64,000 nucleotides of DNA, taken from NCBI GenBank assembly GCA_007751255.1, contig CP036296.1, positions 4,092,001-4,156,000 of the forward strand, in the 5' to 3' direction. Both the position numbers and the translations under genes were made by a program. Positions 17,126 to 26,885 of the stretch are shown in pieces (positions within the stretch are counted from its first letter, which is position 1; the number at the start of each line of letters is the position of its first letter). The notes under the pieces are model-generated. The model saw only the letters and a list, made by a program, of their open reading frames with translations. It did not search any database and was not told where the DNA came from. This DNA comes from Engelhardtia mirabilis. GTDB lineage: Bacteria > Planctomycetota > UBA1135 > GCA-002686595.

Positions 17126-18187
17126 GTGAATAGTGACAACGACGAAGGGGCCGGCAGCCTGGCCTCGACGACGGACCAGGGCCCCCTGGTCCTGAATGGG
17201 ATCGAGATCCCAAAGGGCACTCGCCGCACGCTCTCCCTCCCGGTGGCGCGACGCTACACCGCCGGCGAGGTGTCCTTGCCCGTGTGCGTCATCCATGGCC
17301 GCAGGCCCGGACCGCGGCTGTTCGTCTCGGCGGCGATCCACGGCGACGAGATCAATGGGGTCGAGATCGTCCGACGCCTCTTGAAGCGCCAGCTGCTACC
17401 GAAGCTGCGCGGCGCGCTGATCGCGGTCCCCGTGGTCAACGTCTACGGCTTCGTCGAGCAGACGCGCTACCTGCCCGACCGCCGCGACCTGAACCGCTGC
17501 TTCCCCGGCTCGGCCAAGGGCTCCCTCGCCAGCCGCTTGGCGAACACCTTCCTGCAAGAGGTCGCGAAGAAGGCCACCCACGGCATCGACCTGCACACGG
17601 GCTCGCTGCACCGCACCAACCTGCCCCAGGTGCGGGCCTCCCTCGACGTACCCGGCAGCGAAGCCCTGGCGCGCAGCTTCGGTGCGCCGGTGATCCTGGA
17701 TTCCGCGATCCGCGAGGGCTCCCTGCGCGAGTCGGTCGGCGAGCTCGGGGTGCCGATGATCATCTACGAGGCGGGCGAGGCCCTGCGCTTCGATGAGCTC
17801 GCCATCAAGGCGGGCCTGCGCGGGGTGCTCTCGGTCATGCGCGACCTGGGCATGCTGCCGGCAGTCAAGCAGAAGAGTCGCCGGGTCGAGCCCTTCGTGG
17901 CCCACGGCAGCTCGTGGGTCCGCGCTCCCGAGAGCGGCATCCTCGTCACCAAGCTGCAACTGGGCGCACGGGTCGCCCGCGGCCAATGGCTCGGCACCAT
18001 CTCGGACCCGCTCGCCGAGGAGGAGGAGCCGATCATCTCCCCCACCGACGGCGTCCTGATCGGGCGCACGAACCTGCCCCTGGTCAACGAGGGCGACGCC
18101 GTGTTCCACATCGGCGTCTTCGAGCGTCTCGACCCCGTCGCCGACGAAGTCGACTACTTCCAGGACGAACTCACCCCCGATTCGTGA
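17126..18187 (+). CDS. Succinylglutamate desuccinylase/aspartoacylase-family metallohydrolase
   Basis: 353 residues from GTG. The M14-like zinc site is visible: HGDEINGVE (His72, Glu75), the substrate carboxylate loop PDRRDLNRCFPG (residues 118-128), IDLHTG (His157) and a catalytic Glu in IIYEAGEA. The last 100 residues form a beta-barrel-like tail with a biotinyl/lipoyl-like hammerhead pattern (WVRAPESGILVTKLQLGARV and IISPTDGVLIGRTNL). The family removes acyl groups from amino acids or trims C-terminal residues. Coding immediately upstream of rimK with a 148-nt gap, it is a plausible eraser of glutamate tails or source of free substrate; that role is inference. Confidence 0.88.
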   Translation: MNSDNDEGAGSLASTTDQGPLVLNGIEIPKGTRRTLSLPVARRYTAGEVSLPVCVIHGRRPGPRLFVSAAIHGDEINGVEIVRRLLKRQLLPKLRGALIAVPVVNVYGFVEQTRYLPDRRDLNRCFPGSAKGSLASRLANTFLQEVAKKATHGIDLHTGSLHRTNLPQVRASLDVPGSEALARSFGAPVILDSAIREGSLRESVGELGVPMIIYEAGEALRFDELAIKAGLRGVLSVMRDLGMLPAVKQKSRRVEPFVAHGSSWVRAPESGILVTKLQLGARVARGQWLGTISDPLAEEEEPIISPTDGVLIGRTNLPLVNEGDAVFHIGVFERLDPVADEVDYFQDELTPDS

Positions 18188-18335
18188 ACACGGACGGGGG
18201 GACCGCTGGAGCCCGGGCCCCCTGCTCCAACGCTGGTCCCCGGCGGCATCCCCGCCGCGGTCAGCGCGAAGCGCCCGAGAGCACGCGCCCTGAGGCCCGA
18301 GAGAACGCGACCTGAGAAACGGGCCCCAAAGAACA

Positions 18336-19553
18336 ATGAACTCCACCATGAAGATCGGAATCCTCTCCTGCAGCCCCAACTGCTACAGCACGCGACGGCT
18401 GAGGGAGGCGGCCCTGTCCCGTGGACACAAGGTCACGGTGCTGAACACGCTGCGCTTCAGCATCGACCTCGACAAGGGTCGGCCCGCCCTCTACTACAAG
18501 GGCAAGAGCCTCTCGACCTACGACGCGATCATCCCGCGCATCGGCGCCTCGATCACCTACTTCGGCACCGCTGTCATTCGTCAGTTCGAGCAGATGGAGG
18601 TCTTCTGCGTCAACGGCGCAGCGGGTATCTCCAACTCCCGTGACAAGCTGCGTTCGCTGCAGATCCTGTCGCGCCACGACATCGGCATCCCGGCCACCGA
18701 GTTCGTCAAGAACCGGGCGGACGTGCTGCCGGCCATCGAGCGTGTCGGCGGCGCGCCGGTGATCATCAAGCTGCTCGAGGGCACCCAAGGGGTGGGCGTG
18801 ATCCTGGCCGACAGCGAGAAGGTCGCCGAGGCGATCATCGAGACCCTGCAGAGCACGCGTCAGAACGTCCTGATCCAGAAGTTCGTCTCCGAGAGCAAGG
18901 GCAAGGACATTCGCGCCTTCGTGATCGGGGATCGCGTGGTCGCAGCCATGCGACGGGTGGCCCAGGGCAGCGAGTTCCGCAGCAACGTGCACCGCGGTGG
19001 CCGCACGGAGCTGGTCGACCTCGAACCTGCCTACGCCGAGGCCGCGGTGCGCGCGGCCCAGATCATGAACCTGCAGGTGGCCGGCGTGGACATGCTCGAG
19101 AGCAGCACAGGCCCCCAGATCATGGAGGTCAACTCCTCGCCGGGCCTCGAGGGCATCGAGGGAGCGACCAAGCTCGACATCGCCGGTGCGATCATCGACT
19201 ACACCCAGGAGCACGTGCGCTTCCCCGAGCTCGACATCCGCCAGCGCCTGACCGTCAGCCGCGGCTACGGCGTCAGCGAACTGCACATCCCCGAGGGCTC
19301 GGAGTTCGTGGGTAAGACGATCGTCGCGTCGGGTCTGCGCGAGAAGGACATCGCCGTGCTGGCGCTACACCGCGGCAACACCGTCATCCCCAACCCCCGC
19401 GACAGCCGCGTGCTCGAAGGCGGCGACCGGATGATCTGCTTCGGCAAGCGCGAGTCCATGAAAGACCTGATCCCCGAGCGCCGCAAGCGCCTGCGCAAGC
19501 GCAAGACCAAGGTGCTCGACACCGAGGTCCCCACGCACCTCGGCAACGAGTGA
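18336..19553 (+). CDS. rimK: RimK-family glutamate ligase fused to a TrkA-C domain
   Basis: 405 residues. Residues 1-295 match RimK throughout: the N-terminal MKIGILS/YYKGKSLSTYDAIIPRIG domain, the ATP-grasp loop KLLEGTQGVGV (146-156), EFRSNVHRGG (213-222) and the Mg-binding MEVNSSPGLEGIEG (263-276). E. coli RimK adds glutamates to the C terminus of ribosomal protein S6 and ends near residue 300. Here a further 105 residues form an RCK_C/TrkA-C domain (VSELHIPEGSEFVGKTIVAS to LEGGDRMICFGKRESM), a ligand-binding fold typical of ion-channel regulators, then a basic tail (RRKRLRKRKTK). The extra domain may make ligation depend on a small ligand. The ATG at 18348 is an alternative start. Confidence 0.88.
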   Translation: MNSTMKIGILSCSPNCYSTRRLREAALSRGHKVTVLNTLRFSIDLDKGRPALYYKGKSLSTYDAIIPRIGASITYFGTAVIRQFEQMEVFCVNGAAGISNSRDKLRSLQILSRHDIGIPATEFVKNRADVLPAIERVGGAPVIIKLLEGTQGVGVILADSEKVAEAIIETLQSTRQNVLIQKFVSESKGKDIRAFVIGDRVVAAMRRVAQGSEFRSNVHRGGRTELVDLEPAYAEAAVRAAQIMNLQVAGVDMLESSTGPQIMEVNSSPGLEGIEGATKLDIAGAIIDYTQEHVRFPELDIRQRLTVSRGYGVSELHIPEGSEFVGKTIVASGLREKDIAVLALHRGNTVIPNPRDSRVLEGGDRMICFGKRESMKDLIPERRKRLRKRKTKVLDTEVPTHLGNE

Positions 19554-19917
19554 CGGCGAGCCGACGCCGCGAGGAAGCGCCGAGCCGGCCCGCGCCGACC
19601 GTGTGGCGCGCATGGGCGGCTGCTGCGCCTGCTCGCGCGGAGGGGTGCGGACCGGGCGGCGCTGAGGACGGACCCGGGAGAGGGAGCTGACCTGGCCTCC
19701 TCTCCCCCGGGCATCTCGCCCGGCGGGCCGCCGTCCGGTTGGTCGAGCCCTCCCCACCGGGCGCAGGAACGAGCTGGCACTCGAACAGATCGGCGTCACC
19801 CCTCGGCGGTGGCCATTCGTCGAGTGCCGGCGATAGTCCGCCAATCCCCCGAGGTGGTCGGTCGAGCCGCCGCTACCCTGCTGCGCCTTTTCGCCCGGCT
19901 CCCGCCCCTCGATCCCC
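19554..19917. other. Intergenic region before the SulP operon
   Basis: 364 bp with no credible gene. It contains a TACCCT hexamer at 19874-19879, 39 nt before the TTG start of the transporter, as the only promoter-like signal. No known riboswitch or clear terminator was seen. Confidence 0.4.
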
Positions 19918-21473
<1,556 letters not shown>

Positions 21474-21474
<1 letters not shown>

Positions 21475-22499
21475 TGACCACCGAGCCCGAGCGAACCGAC
21501 CGAGCCTCATCCCGTCGCGGAGCCTCGCTGCTGTTCGGCCTCGGGGGCCTGTTGCTCGCCCTGGCCGGCTGCGGAGGCGGCGCCACGGAGGCAGGTCAGG
21601 GCGACTATTGGCAGGGCTACGTGGAAGGCGACAACGTCTTTGCCGCGTCGTCCCAGGGCGGCAGCCTGGTGCGGATCGCGGTGGAGAAGGGACAGGCGGT
21701 AAAGAGCGGCGAACTGCTGTTCGAGCTCGACCCCGAACCCCAAGCGCTGCAAGTGGAGCAGGCGCGCGAGCGAGTGGCCCAGGCCGAGGCGCGCCTGGCC
21801 GACCTCGAGCGGGGCGTGCGCCCCAGCGAGCTCGCCGCGATCGAGGCGCGCCTCGCGGGCGCGAAGTCGGCCCTGGGGCGCGCGCGCGCGGACCTCGAGC
21901 GCCGTCGCGAGCTGTTCGAATCCTCGGGCCCCGACGTCGTCTCGAAGGAGGAGATCGATCGCTTCGCCGCCGAGGTCGAGGTCGACGCCTTCAACGTCGC
22001 GAGCCTCGAGGCGGAGCTCGAAACCGCCAGGCTCGGCGGTCGCTCCGGCGCCGTCGAGGCAGCTCGACGGGAGGTCGCCACGTTGCGCATCGCCCAGCGC
22101 GAGGCCCAGTGGGCCCTGGACCAGAAACGGGTCACGGCCCCCACCGCTGCCCTGGTCCAGGACACCCTCTTCGACGTGGGCGAGGTCGTGCCCGCCGGCC
22201 GTCCGGTGGTCTCGCTGTTGCCGCCGGGCGGAGTGCTGGTGCGCTTCTTCGTGCCCCAGTCGGCCCTGCCGACCCTCGCCGCCGGCGACTCGGTGCAGGT
22301 GCGCGTGGACGGCCTCGAAGGCGAGTTCCAGGCACGGATCCGCTTCATCACCACCGAGGCCGAGTTCACCCCGCCGGTGATCTACAGCCGCGAGTCGCGC
22401 TCGAAGCTGGTGTTCATGGTCGAAGCCACTCCGGAGCCCGATGCCCTCGCGCGACTGCACCCGGGGCAGCCCCTGGAGGTCAGGCCGGGCGCGCGGTGA
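21474..22499 (+). CDS. Membrane-fusion (HlyD/YbhG-type) lipoprotein
   Basis: 341 residues from the ATG overlapping the SulP stop. A type II signal ends in LLLALAGC, so it is probably lipidated. Next come the first half of a biotinyl-lipoyl domain (YVEGDNVFAASSQGGSLVRI), a long coiled-coil hairpin (residues about 80-215; VEQARERVAQAEARLADLER), the second lipoyl half (VTAPTAALVQDTLFDVGEVV) and a beta-barrel domain. This is the adaptor of a tripartite exporter, linking the ABC permease to an outer-membrane channel that is not encoded here. It overlaps the downstream ATPase gene by 4 nt (GTGA). Confidence 0.88.
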
Positions 22500-23437
22500 G
22501 CGACGGCGAAGCAGGCGCGCCCCCGCCCGTGATCGACGTGCAGGGGGTCACCAAGGCCTTCGGTGCGAAGACCGTGGTCGACCACATCGACATGTGCGTC
22601 CGCGCCGGGGAGATCTACGGCTTCCTGGGCCCCAACGGCTCGGGCAAGACGACCTTCCTGCGGATGCTCTGCGGCCTCTTGACGCCCGACGAGGGCACGG
22701 GCACCTGCCTGGGCTTCGACATCCGCCGCGAGTCCCTCTCGATCAAGCGCGAGGTCGGCTACATGACCCAGCGCTTCAGCCACTACGAGGACCTCAGCAT
22801 CCGCGAGAACCTCGACTTCGTGGCGCGGCTGTACGGCATCCCGAAGCGGCGCGCGGCGGTGGATCAGACCCTGGAGCAGTTGGGGCTGGTCGAACGCCAG
22901 CGGCAGCTCGCCGGCCAGCTCTCAGGCGGTTGGAAGCAGCGCCTGGCCCTGGCGGCCTGCCTTCTGCACCAGCCCAAGCTGCTGCTGCTCGACGAGCCCA
23001 CGGCCGGCGTCGACCCCAAGGCGCGGCGCGACTTCTGGGAGCAGATCCACGGGCTGGCCGCCAAGGGCCTGACGGTGATGATCACCACCCACTACATGGA
23101 CGAGGCCGAGCGCTGCCACCGCCTGGCCTACATCGCCCGCGGCCGCCTGATGACGCGCGGCACCGTGGAAGAGGTGATCGAACGCGCGGCCCTGGCCACC
23201 TTCGAGGTGCGCGCCGGCAATCGCCCGGAGCTGATCGCGCGTCTGCGCTCGGCGCCGGCCATCGCCCAGGTGGTGCCCTTCGGCAACTCCCTGCACGTCA
23301 GCGGTCCGGACCGCCGGGCCATCGAAGCGGTGCTGGCGGAGCAGGTCGGCTCGGACAGCGCTTGGAAGCAGATCGACTCCAGCCTCGAGGACGTCTTCAT
23401 CAGCCTGATGACCGAAGCGGAGCGAGCGCCGCGATGA
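22496..23437 (+). CDS. ABC transporter ATP-binding protein
   Basis: 313 residues from GTG 22496, chosen for the 4-nt overlap with the previous gene and for the immediate ATPase start (VIDVQGVTKAFGAKTVVDHI). Walker A is GPNGSGKTT, the Q-loop is GYMTQRFSHYEDLSIREN, the signature is LSGGWKQRLALA, Walker B is LLLLDEPTAGVD and the H-loop is TTHYMDEAE. The C-terminal 80 residues are the extension common in ABC-2 drug exporters (YbhF/CcmA-like). With the adaptor and permease it forms an efflux pump energised by ATP at the inner membrane. Confidence 0.92.
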   Translation: MSDGEAGAPPPVIDVQGVTKAFGAKTVVDHIDMCVRAGEIYGFLGPNGSGKTTFLRMLCGLLTPDEGTGTCLGFDIRRESLSIKREVGYMTQRFSHYEDLSIRENLDFVARLYGIPKRRAAVDQTLEQLGLVERQRQLAGQLSGGWKQRLALAACLLHQPKLLLLDEPTAGVDPKARRDFWEQIHGLAAKGLTVMITTHYMDEAERCHRLAYIARGRLMTRGTVEEVIERAALATFEVRAGNRPELIARLRSAPAIAQVVPFGNSLHVSGPDRRAIEAVLAEQVGSDSAWKQIDSSLEDVFISLMTEAERAPR

Positions 23438-24570
23438 ACCGCGTCTTCTCGCTGACTCGGCTGTTCGCGATCGTCGCCAAGGAGTTCGTCCAGATGCGGC
23501 GCGATCGGCTGACCTTCGCGATGGTGCTCGGCATCCCGCTGATGCAGCTCGTGTTGTTCGGCTTCGCGATCAACTCCGACCCCCGCCACCTGCCCACGGC
23601 GGCGCTGATCGAGGACCACAGCGCCTTCTCCCGCGGCTTGATCGCGGCCATGGAGAACAGCGAGTACTTCGACCTGACGGAGGTGGTCGAAAGCGAGGCC
23701 CGGGCCCAGGAGCTGATCGAGCGCGGCGAGGTGCAGTTCGTGCTGCACGTGCCCCAGGGCTTCGCGCGGGACCTGCTGCGGGGCGAGCGCCCGCAGTTGC
23801 TGCTGCTCGCCGACGCCACCGACCCGGCGGCGACCAGCAACGCCCTGGCCTCCCTCGACGAGGTGCTGCGGCGCGTGCTCGGCCGCGAGCTCGACGGACC
23901 CAACGCCTGGCTGCTATCGACCCCGCCGGCCGCGGCCCTGGTGGTCCACGCCGCCTACAACCCTGAGCGCATCAGCCAGTACAACATCGTGCCCGGGCTG
24001 ATGGGCGTGGTCCTGACCATGACCATGGTGCTGATCACGGGCCTGGCGATCACCCGCGAGAGCGAGCGCGGCACGATGGAGAACCTGCTCGCCACGCCAG
24101 CCCGTCCGGTGGAGATCACCCTCGGCAAGATCATCCCCTACGTCCTGATGGGCTACCTCCAGGCCGGGCTGATCCTGCTGGCGGCCAAGTTCCTGTTCGC
24201 GGTCCCGATGGTCGGCAGCATCCCCCTCCTCGCGGCGGTGACCTTGATCTTCATCGCCGCCAACCTGGCGATCGGCATCACCTTCTCGACGATCGCCCGC
24301 AACCAGCTCCAGGCGATGCAGATGGGCTTCTTCTTCTTCCTGCCCTCGATCCTGCTGTCGGGCTTCATGTTCCCCTTCCGCGGCCTGCCGGTCTGGGCCC
24401 AGTACATCGGCGAGGTGCTGCCCCTGACGCACTTCCTGCGGATCGTGCGCGGCATCCTGCTCAAGGGCAACGGCATCGAGGCGATCGCGCACGAGGTCGG
24501 GCCCATGGCCCTGTTCGCGCTCGTCGCTCTGTTGATCGGCTTGACCCGCTTCCGGCAGACCTTGGACTGA
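23434..24570 (+). CDS. ABC-2 type permease (YbhS/YbhR-like)
   Basis: 378 residues from the ATG overlapping the ATPase stop. One N-terminal helix (FAMVLGIPLMQLVLFGFAIN) is followed by a large periplasmic domain (residues about 55-170), then five helices with the ABC-2 signature region (AITRESERGTMENLLATPAR, and later LSGFMFPFRGLPVWAQYIGE). YbhFSR systems usually have two such permeases; only one is here, so a homodimer is likely. Last gene of the 19.9-24.6 kb operon. Substrate unknown. Confidence 0.9.
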   Translation: MNRVFSLTRLFAIVAKEFVQMRRDRLTFAMVLGIPLMQLVLFGFAINSDPRHLPTAALIEDHSAFSRGLIAAMENSEYFDLTEVVESEARAQELIERGEVQFVLHVPQGFARDLLRGERPQLLLLADATDPAATSNALASLDEVLRRVLGRELDGPNAWLLSTPPAAALVVHAAYNPERISQYNIVPGLMGVVLTMTMVLITGLAITRESERGTMENLLATPARPVEITLGKIIPYVLMGYLQAGLILLAAKFLFAVPMVGSIPLLAAVTLIFIAANLAIGITFSTIARNQLQAMQMGFFFFLPSILLSGFMFPFRGLPVWAQYIGEVLPLTHFLRIVRGILLKGNGIEAIAHEVGPMALFALVALLIGLTRFRQTLD

Positions 24571-24603
24571 GCGCGAGCCGTCCGGCGCCGCGCGGGGTCG
24601 GCT

Positions 24604-24884
24604 TCACGGGTCCGTCGGCCGCAGGGCGTGGTCGAGCCGATCCGGCGTCCCAGGCGGTTGCCCTCGACCGAGTCGTAGAGGAAGTGGATCCCCAGGTCGA
24701 CCCGCGAGAGGTCGCACTCCATCGCCGCCTCGGCGAAGCTGTCGAAGGAGCGCTCGGGCGGCTGAATCTCGAGCTTGCCGGAGTAGGGGCCGGCCCGATC
24801 CACCAGCGGTGTGTCCATCGTGAAAGAGTGCTGCGCGCCGAACGTGTCCTCGAGCACCGCCACGGCCGCCGCACTGGCACAGCC
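24604..24884 (-). pseudogene. Vanadium-haloperoxidase/PAP2-like gene, 3' exon
   Basis: This is the C-terminal part of the gene whose 5' part is at 26886-27918. The frame reads GCASAAAVAVLEDTFGAQHS, then RSFDSFAEAAMECDLSR, then LGIHFLYDSVEGNRLGRRIG. The His in GIHF corresponds to the vanadate- or phosphate-binding histidine and the Arg in LSR to its neighbour. After RRIG the frame slips: adding one G (GG to GGG) gives LDHALRPTDP and the stop at 24604, matching the expected end. Without it the frame runs into the ABC permease gene. The exon is separated from its 5' half by the group II intron. Confidence 0.75.
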
Positions 24885-24939
24885 ATTGGTAGACCTCAGG
24901 CGCGGTGGCGCGCGGGCTCCGTTTCCTGAGGTCCCCTTT

Positions 24940-24973
24940 CAAACCGTGCGTGCGAATTTCCCGCACACGGCTT
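24940..24973 (-). ncRNA. Group II intron domain V
   Basis: The 34-nt hairpin reads AAGCCGTGTGCGG, then a GAAA-type loop (GAAATT), then CGCACGCACGGTTTG on the minus strand. The AGC near its 5' side is the catalytic triad region and the helix carries the usual bulge. It closely resembles bacterial domain V sequences and fixes the intron's orientation. Confidence 0.85.
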
Positions 24974-24986
24974 ACCGATGGTCTCT

Positions 24987-26183
24987 TCACGACGCATGCG
25001 TGCCTCCGGGGTAGCGAATGGTGCCGAGCAGCTTGTGGAGTCCGAAGTCATGGACGAAACGAGTATGGGGCCAGTCGGAGTGGGAGAAAGGACGACGCTT
25101 CCAGCCCTCGCGCTGGGCGAGCAGGCGCACCAGTCGGGAGGTCACGAAGCGGTCCACAGAGCCAAACTGCTTCGAGGCGTTGCCGGTGCGAAAGTAGTTG
25201 CCCCAGCCCCGCAGGACCGGGTTCAGGACCGCGATCACATCGCGTATGTCCCGCAGACCCGCCCAGCGGCGCCGATTCGTCAGCTCTCGCACGCGATCAC
25301 GCACGGCGTTCATCGCTCGATGCGACGGCCAGCGGAAGAGGTAGCACCCCCCCTTGAAGACCGACTGCACCAAACGAAGATAACAGCCCAGGAAGTCAAA
25401 GCCTTCCTTCCCGATCTCAAGCTCGACCAGTTTCGTCTTCGTCGGGTGCAGCTCGAGGCGCAGGTTGGCCAGGATGCCCTGGAGCCGGCGCAGCGCCTCC
25501 GCGGCTTGGCTGCGGCGCCGGCACATCACGACGAGGTCGTCCGCATGGCGGACGAGCTGCCCCAGATGCGACCAATCGCGTTGCCACGCCTCGTCGAGTG
25601 CGTCGAGGTAGATGTTGGCGAGCAGCGGCGAAATCACACCACCCTGGGGAGTCCCCGTGGTGGCCTTGCGCACGCTGCCCTCCTCCAAGACCCCGGCTCG
25701 AAGCCACTTCCAAAGAAGCTTCAGGACCCGTCGGTCCGAGACTCGGCGAGCGATGCGATCCATCAAGACGTCTTGGTCGATCGCATCGAAGAAGCCCGCT
25801 ATGTCGGCGTCGACCACCCAATGGTGGCTACGATTGCCCGCCACGCGCAGCTGTTCTTTCGCCTGCGTCGCGCTGCGCTTCGGCCGAAAGCCGTAAGAGC
25901 AAGGCTGGAAGTCCGCCTCGAAGATCGGCTCGAGGACGAGCTTCGCGGCCTGCTGCACGACACGGTCCCGCACCGTCGGAATGCCCAAGGGGCGGGTACG
26001 CCCATCAGGCTTGGGGATGTACTGCCGCCGGACCGGACTGGGGCGGTACTTCCCATCTCGTAGCTGCTGCTGGATCAAATCCAGAAACGCGGCGACGCCC
26101 GCGGCTTCGATGGAGGCGATCGTCTCGCCGTCCACTCCCGCCGCGCCGCCGTTCGCGCGCACGCGCTTCCACGCCTCCAGCAA
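24987..26183 (-). CDS. ltrA: Group II intron reverse transcriptase/maturase
   Basis: 398 residues from a TTG. The RT domain contains [12 protein letters not shown] (RT1), [20 protein letters not shown] (RT2), [28 protein letters not shown] (RT3/4), [20 protein letters not shown] (RT4) and [11 protein letters not shown] at the catalytic site, where most relatives have YADD. The maturase domain X follows ([17 protein letters not shown]) and the protein ends without an HNH endonuclease. About 40 further N-terminal residues ([15 protein letters not shown]) lie upstream in the same frame without a start. The natural start appears to be GTG 26307, cut off by a run of seven C where six would keep the frame. 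Activity is therefore doubtful. Confidence 0.88.
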   Translation of the reverse strand: MLEAWKRVRANGGAAGVDGETIASIEAAGVAAFLDLIQQQLRDGKYRPSPVRRQYIPKPDGRTRPLGIPTVRDRVVQQAAKLVLEPIFEADFQPCSYGFRPKRSATQAKEQLRVAGNRSHHWVVDADIAGFFDAIDQDVLMDRIARRVSDRRVLKLLWKWLRAGVLEEGSVRKATTGTPQGGVISPLLANIYLDALDEAWQRDWSHLGQLVRHADDLVVMCRRRSQAAEALRRLQGILANLRLELHPTKTKLVELEIGKEGFDFLGCYLRLVQSVFKGGCYLFRWPSHRAMNAVRDRVRELTNRRRWAGLRDIRDVIAVLNPVLRGWGNYFRTGNASKQFGSVDRFVTSRLVRLLAQREGWKRRPFSHSDWPHTRFVHDFGLHKLLGTIRYPGGTHAS

Positions 26184-26885
26184 GACCTCACCTCGCCAGA
26201 TCCGGTCGTACAGGGCGTGGAAACGCCGCTCCCGGCTGCACTTGGCTGCCGCGTAGAGCTTGCGTTGCAGGCATCGGACTTTGTCAGGGGGGGTTGTTGG
26301 CCTTCACGGCATGCCCTCACCCGTTCCTGCAAACACAAGCATGACCAAAGCAGGGCCCCTTCCCTCGTCCCGACTTTCACCGGGCGTCAACAGCACTACG
26401 AGCCCCTCGGACTCCCTTCCGGCACGACACCACTTCGCATTCCGCTCATAGGCGTCGCCTGCGCTCGACGTGAGCCGCCGGTTAGGGTCTCTCCTGTTCC
26501 GTGACGAGCTGTCGCTGCGTGCTCTCCTCCGTACCCCGGGGGTGTCCTGCGCCGCTCCGGATTCTTGCGCGCAGTCTGTTGCCTTCGCCGTGACATGACC
26601 GGCTCGGCCGACCCCTCCCTTTCGGGGGCTTCTCTCTCGGGGCTGCAAGGTTCGCTTATGGCTGGGCCCGCAGCCTTGCTCCCCGCACGGCAGGCCTACG
26701 CCCACCGTCGGGCTCTCGACGCTCCGCTCAGACGGCGGGATCTCTCCCGACGCCCGGAGCCTGCTACCTGGCTCTCCGGCGACTACCAGGGCGGGACTTC
26801 CACCCGCGAGCTCGTCACGGCCTGCGAGCCAGCCCTCTCCAGTCCCCCTCCGGGGGACCGGGAGGGAGTTCGCGTCAGGACGCAC

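Larger units (their letters stand above)
24885..26885 (-). mobile_element. Group II intron (about 2.0 kb) inside the haloperoxidase-like gene
   Basis: The 5' end on the minus strand is GTGCGTCC at 26885, matching the GUGYG consensus. The 3' end is near ...CTACCAAT at 24885 (AY consensus; uncertain by 1-2 nt). It carries a reverse transcriptase/maturase ORF and a clear domain V (24940-24973), followed by a domain VI helix (ACCTCAG pairing with CTGAGGT). Precise removal would join CCCATG to the 3' exon and restore a His-Gly-Cys sequence, although a one-base slip just upstream would remain. The intron and host gene have the same orientation, as required for splicing. Confidence 0.85.

Noticed and set aside
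24153-24863. 236-codon minus-strand frame overlapping the ABC permease
   Set aside because: Its first part is the haloperoxidase 3' exon; the rest is antisense to the permease after a one-base slip.
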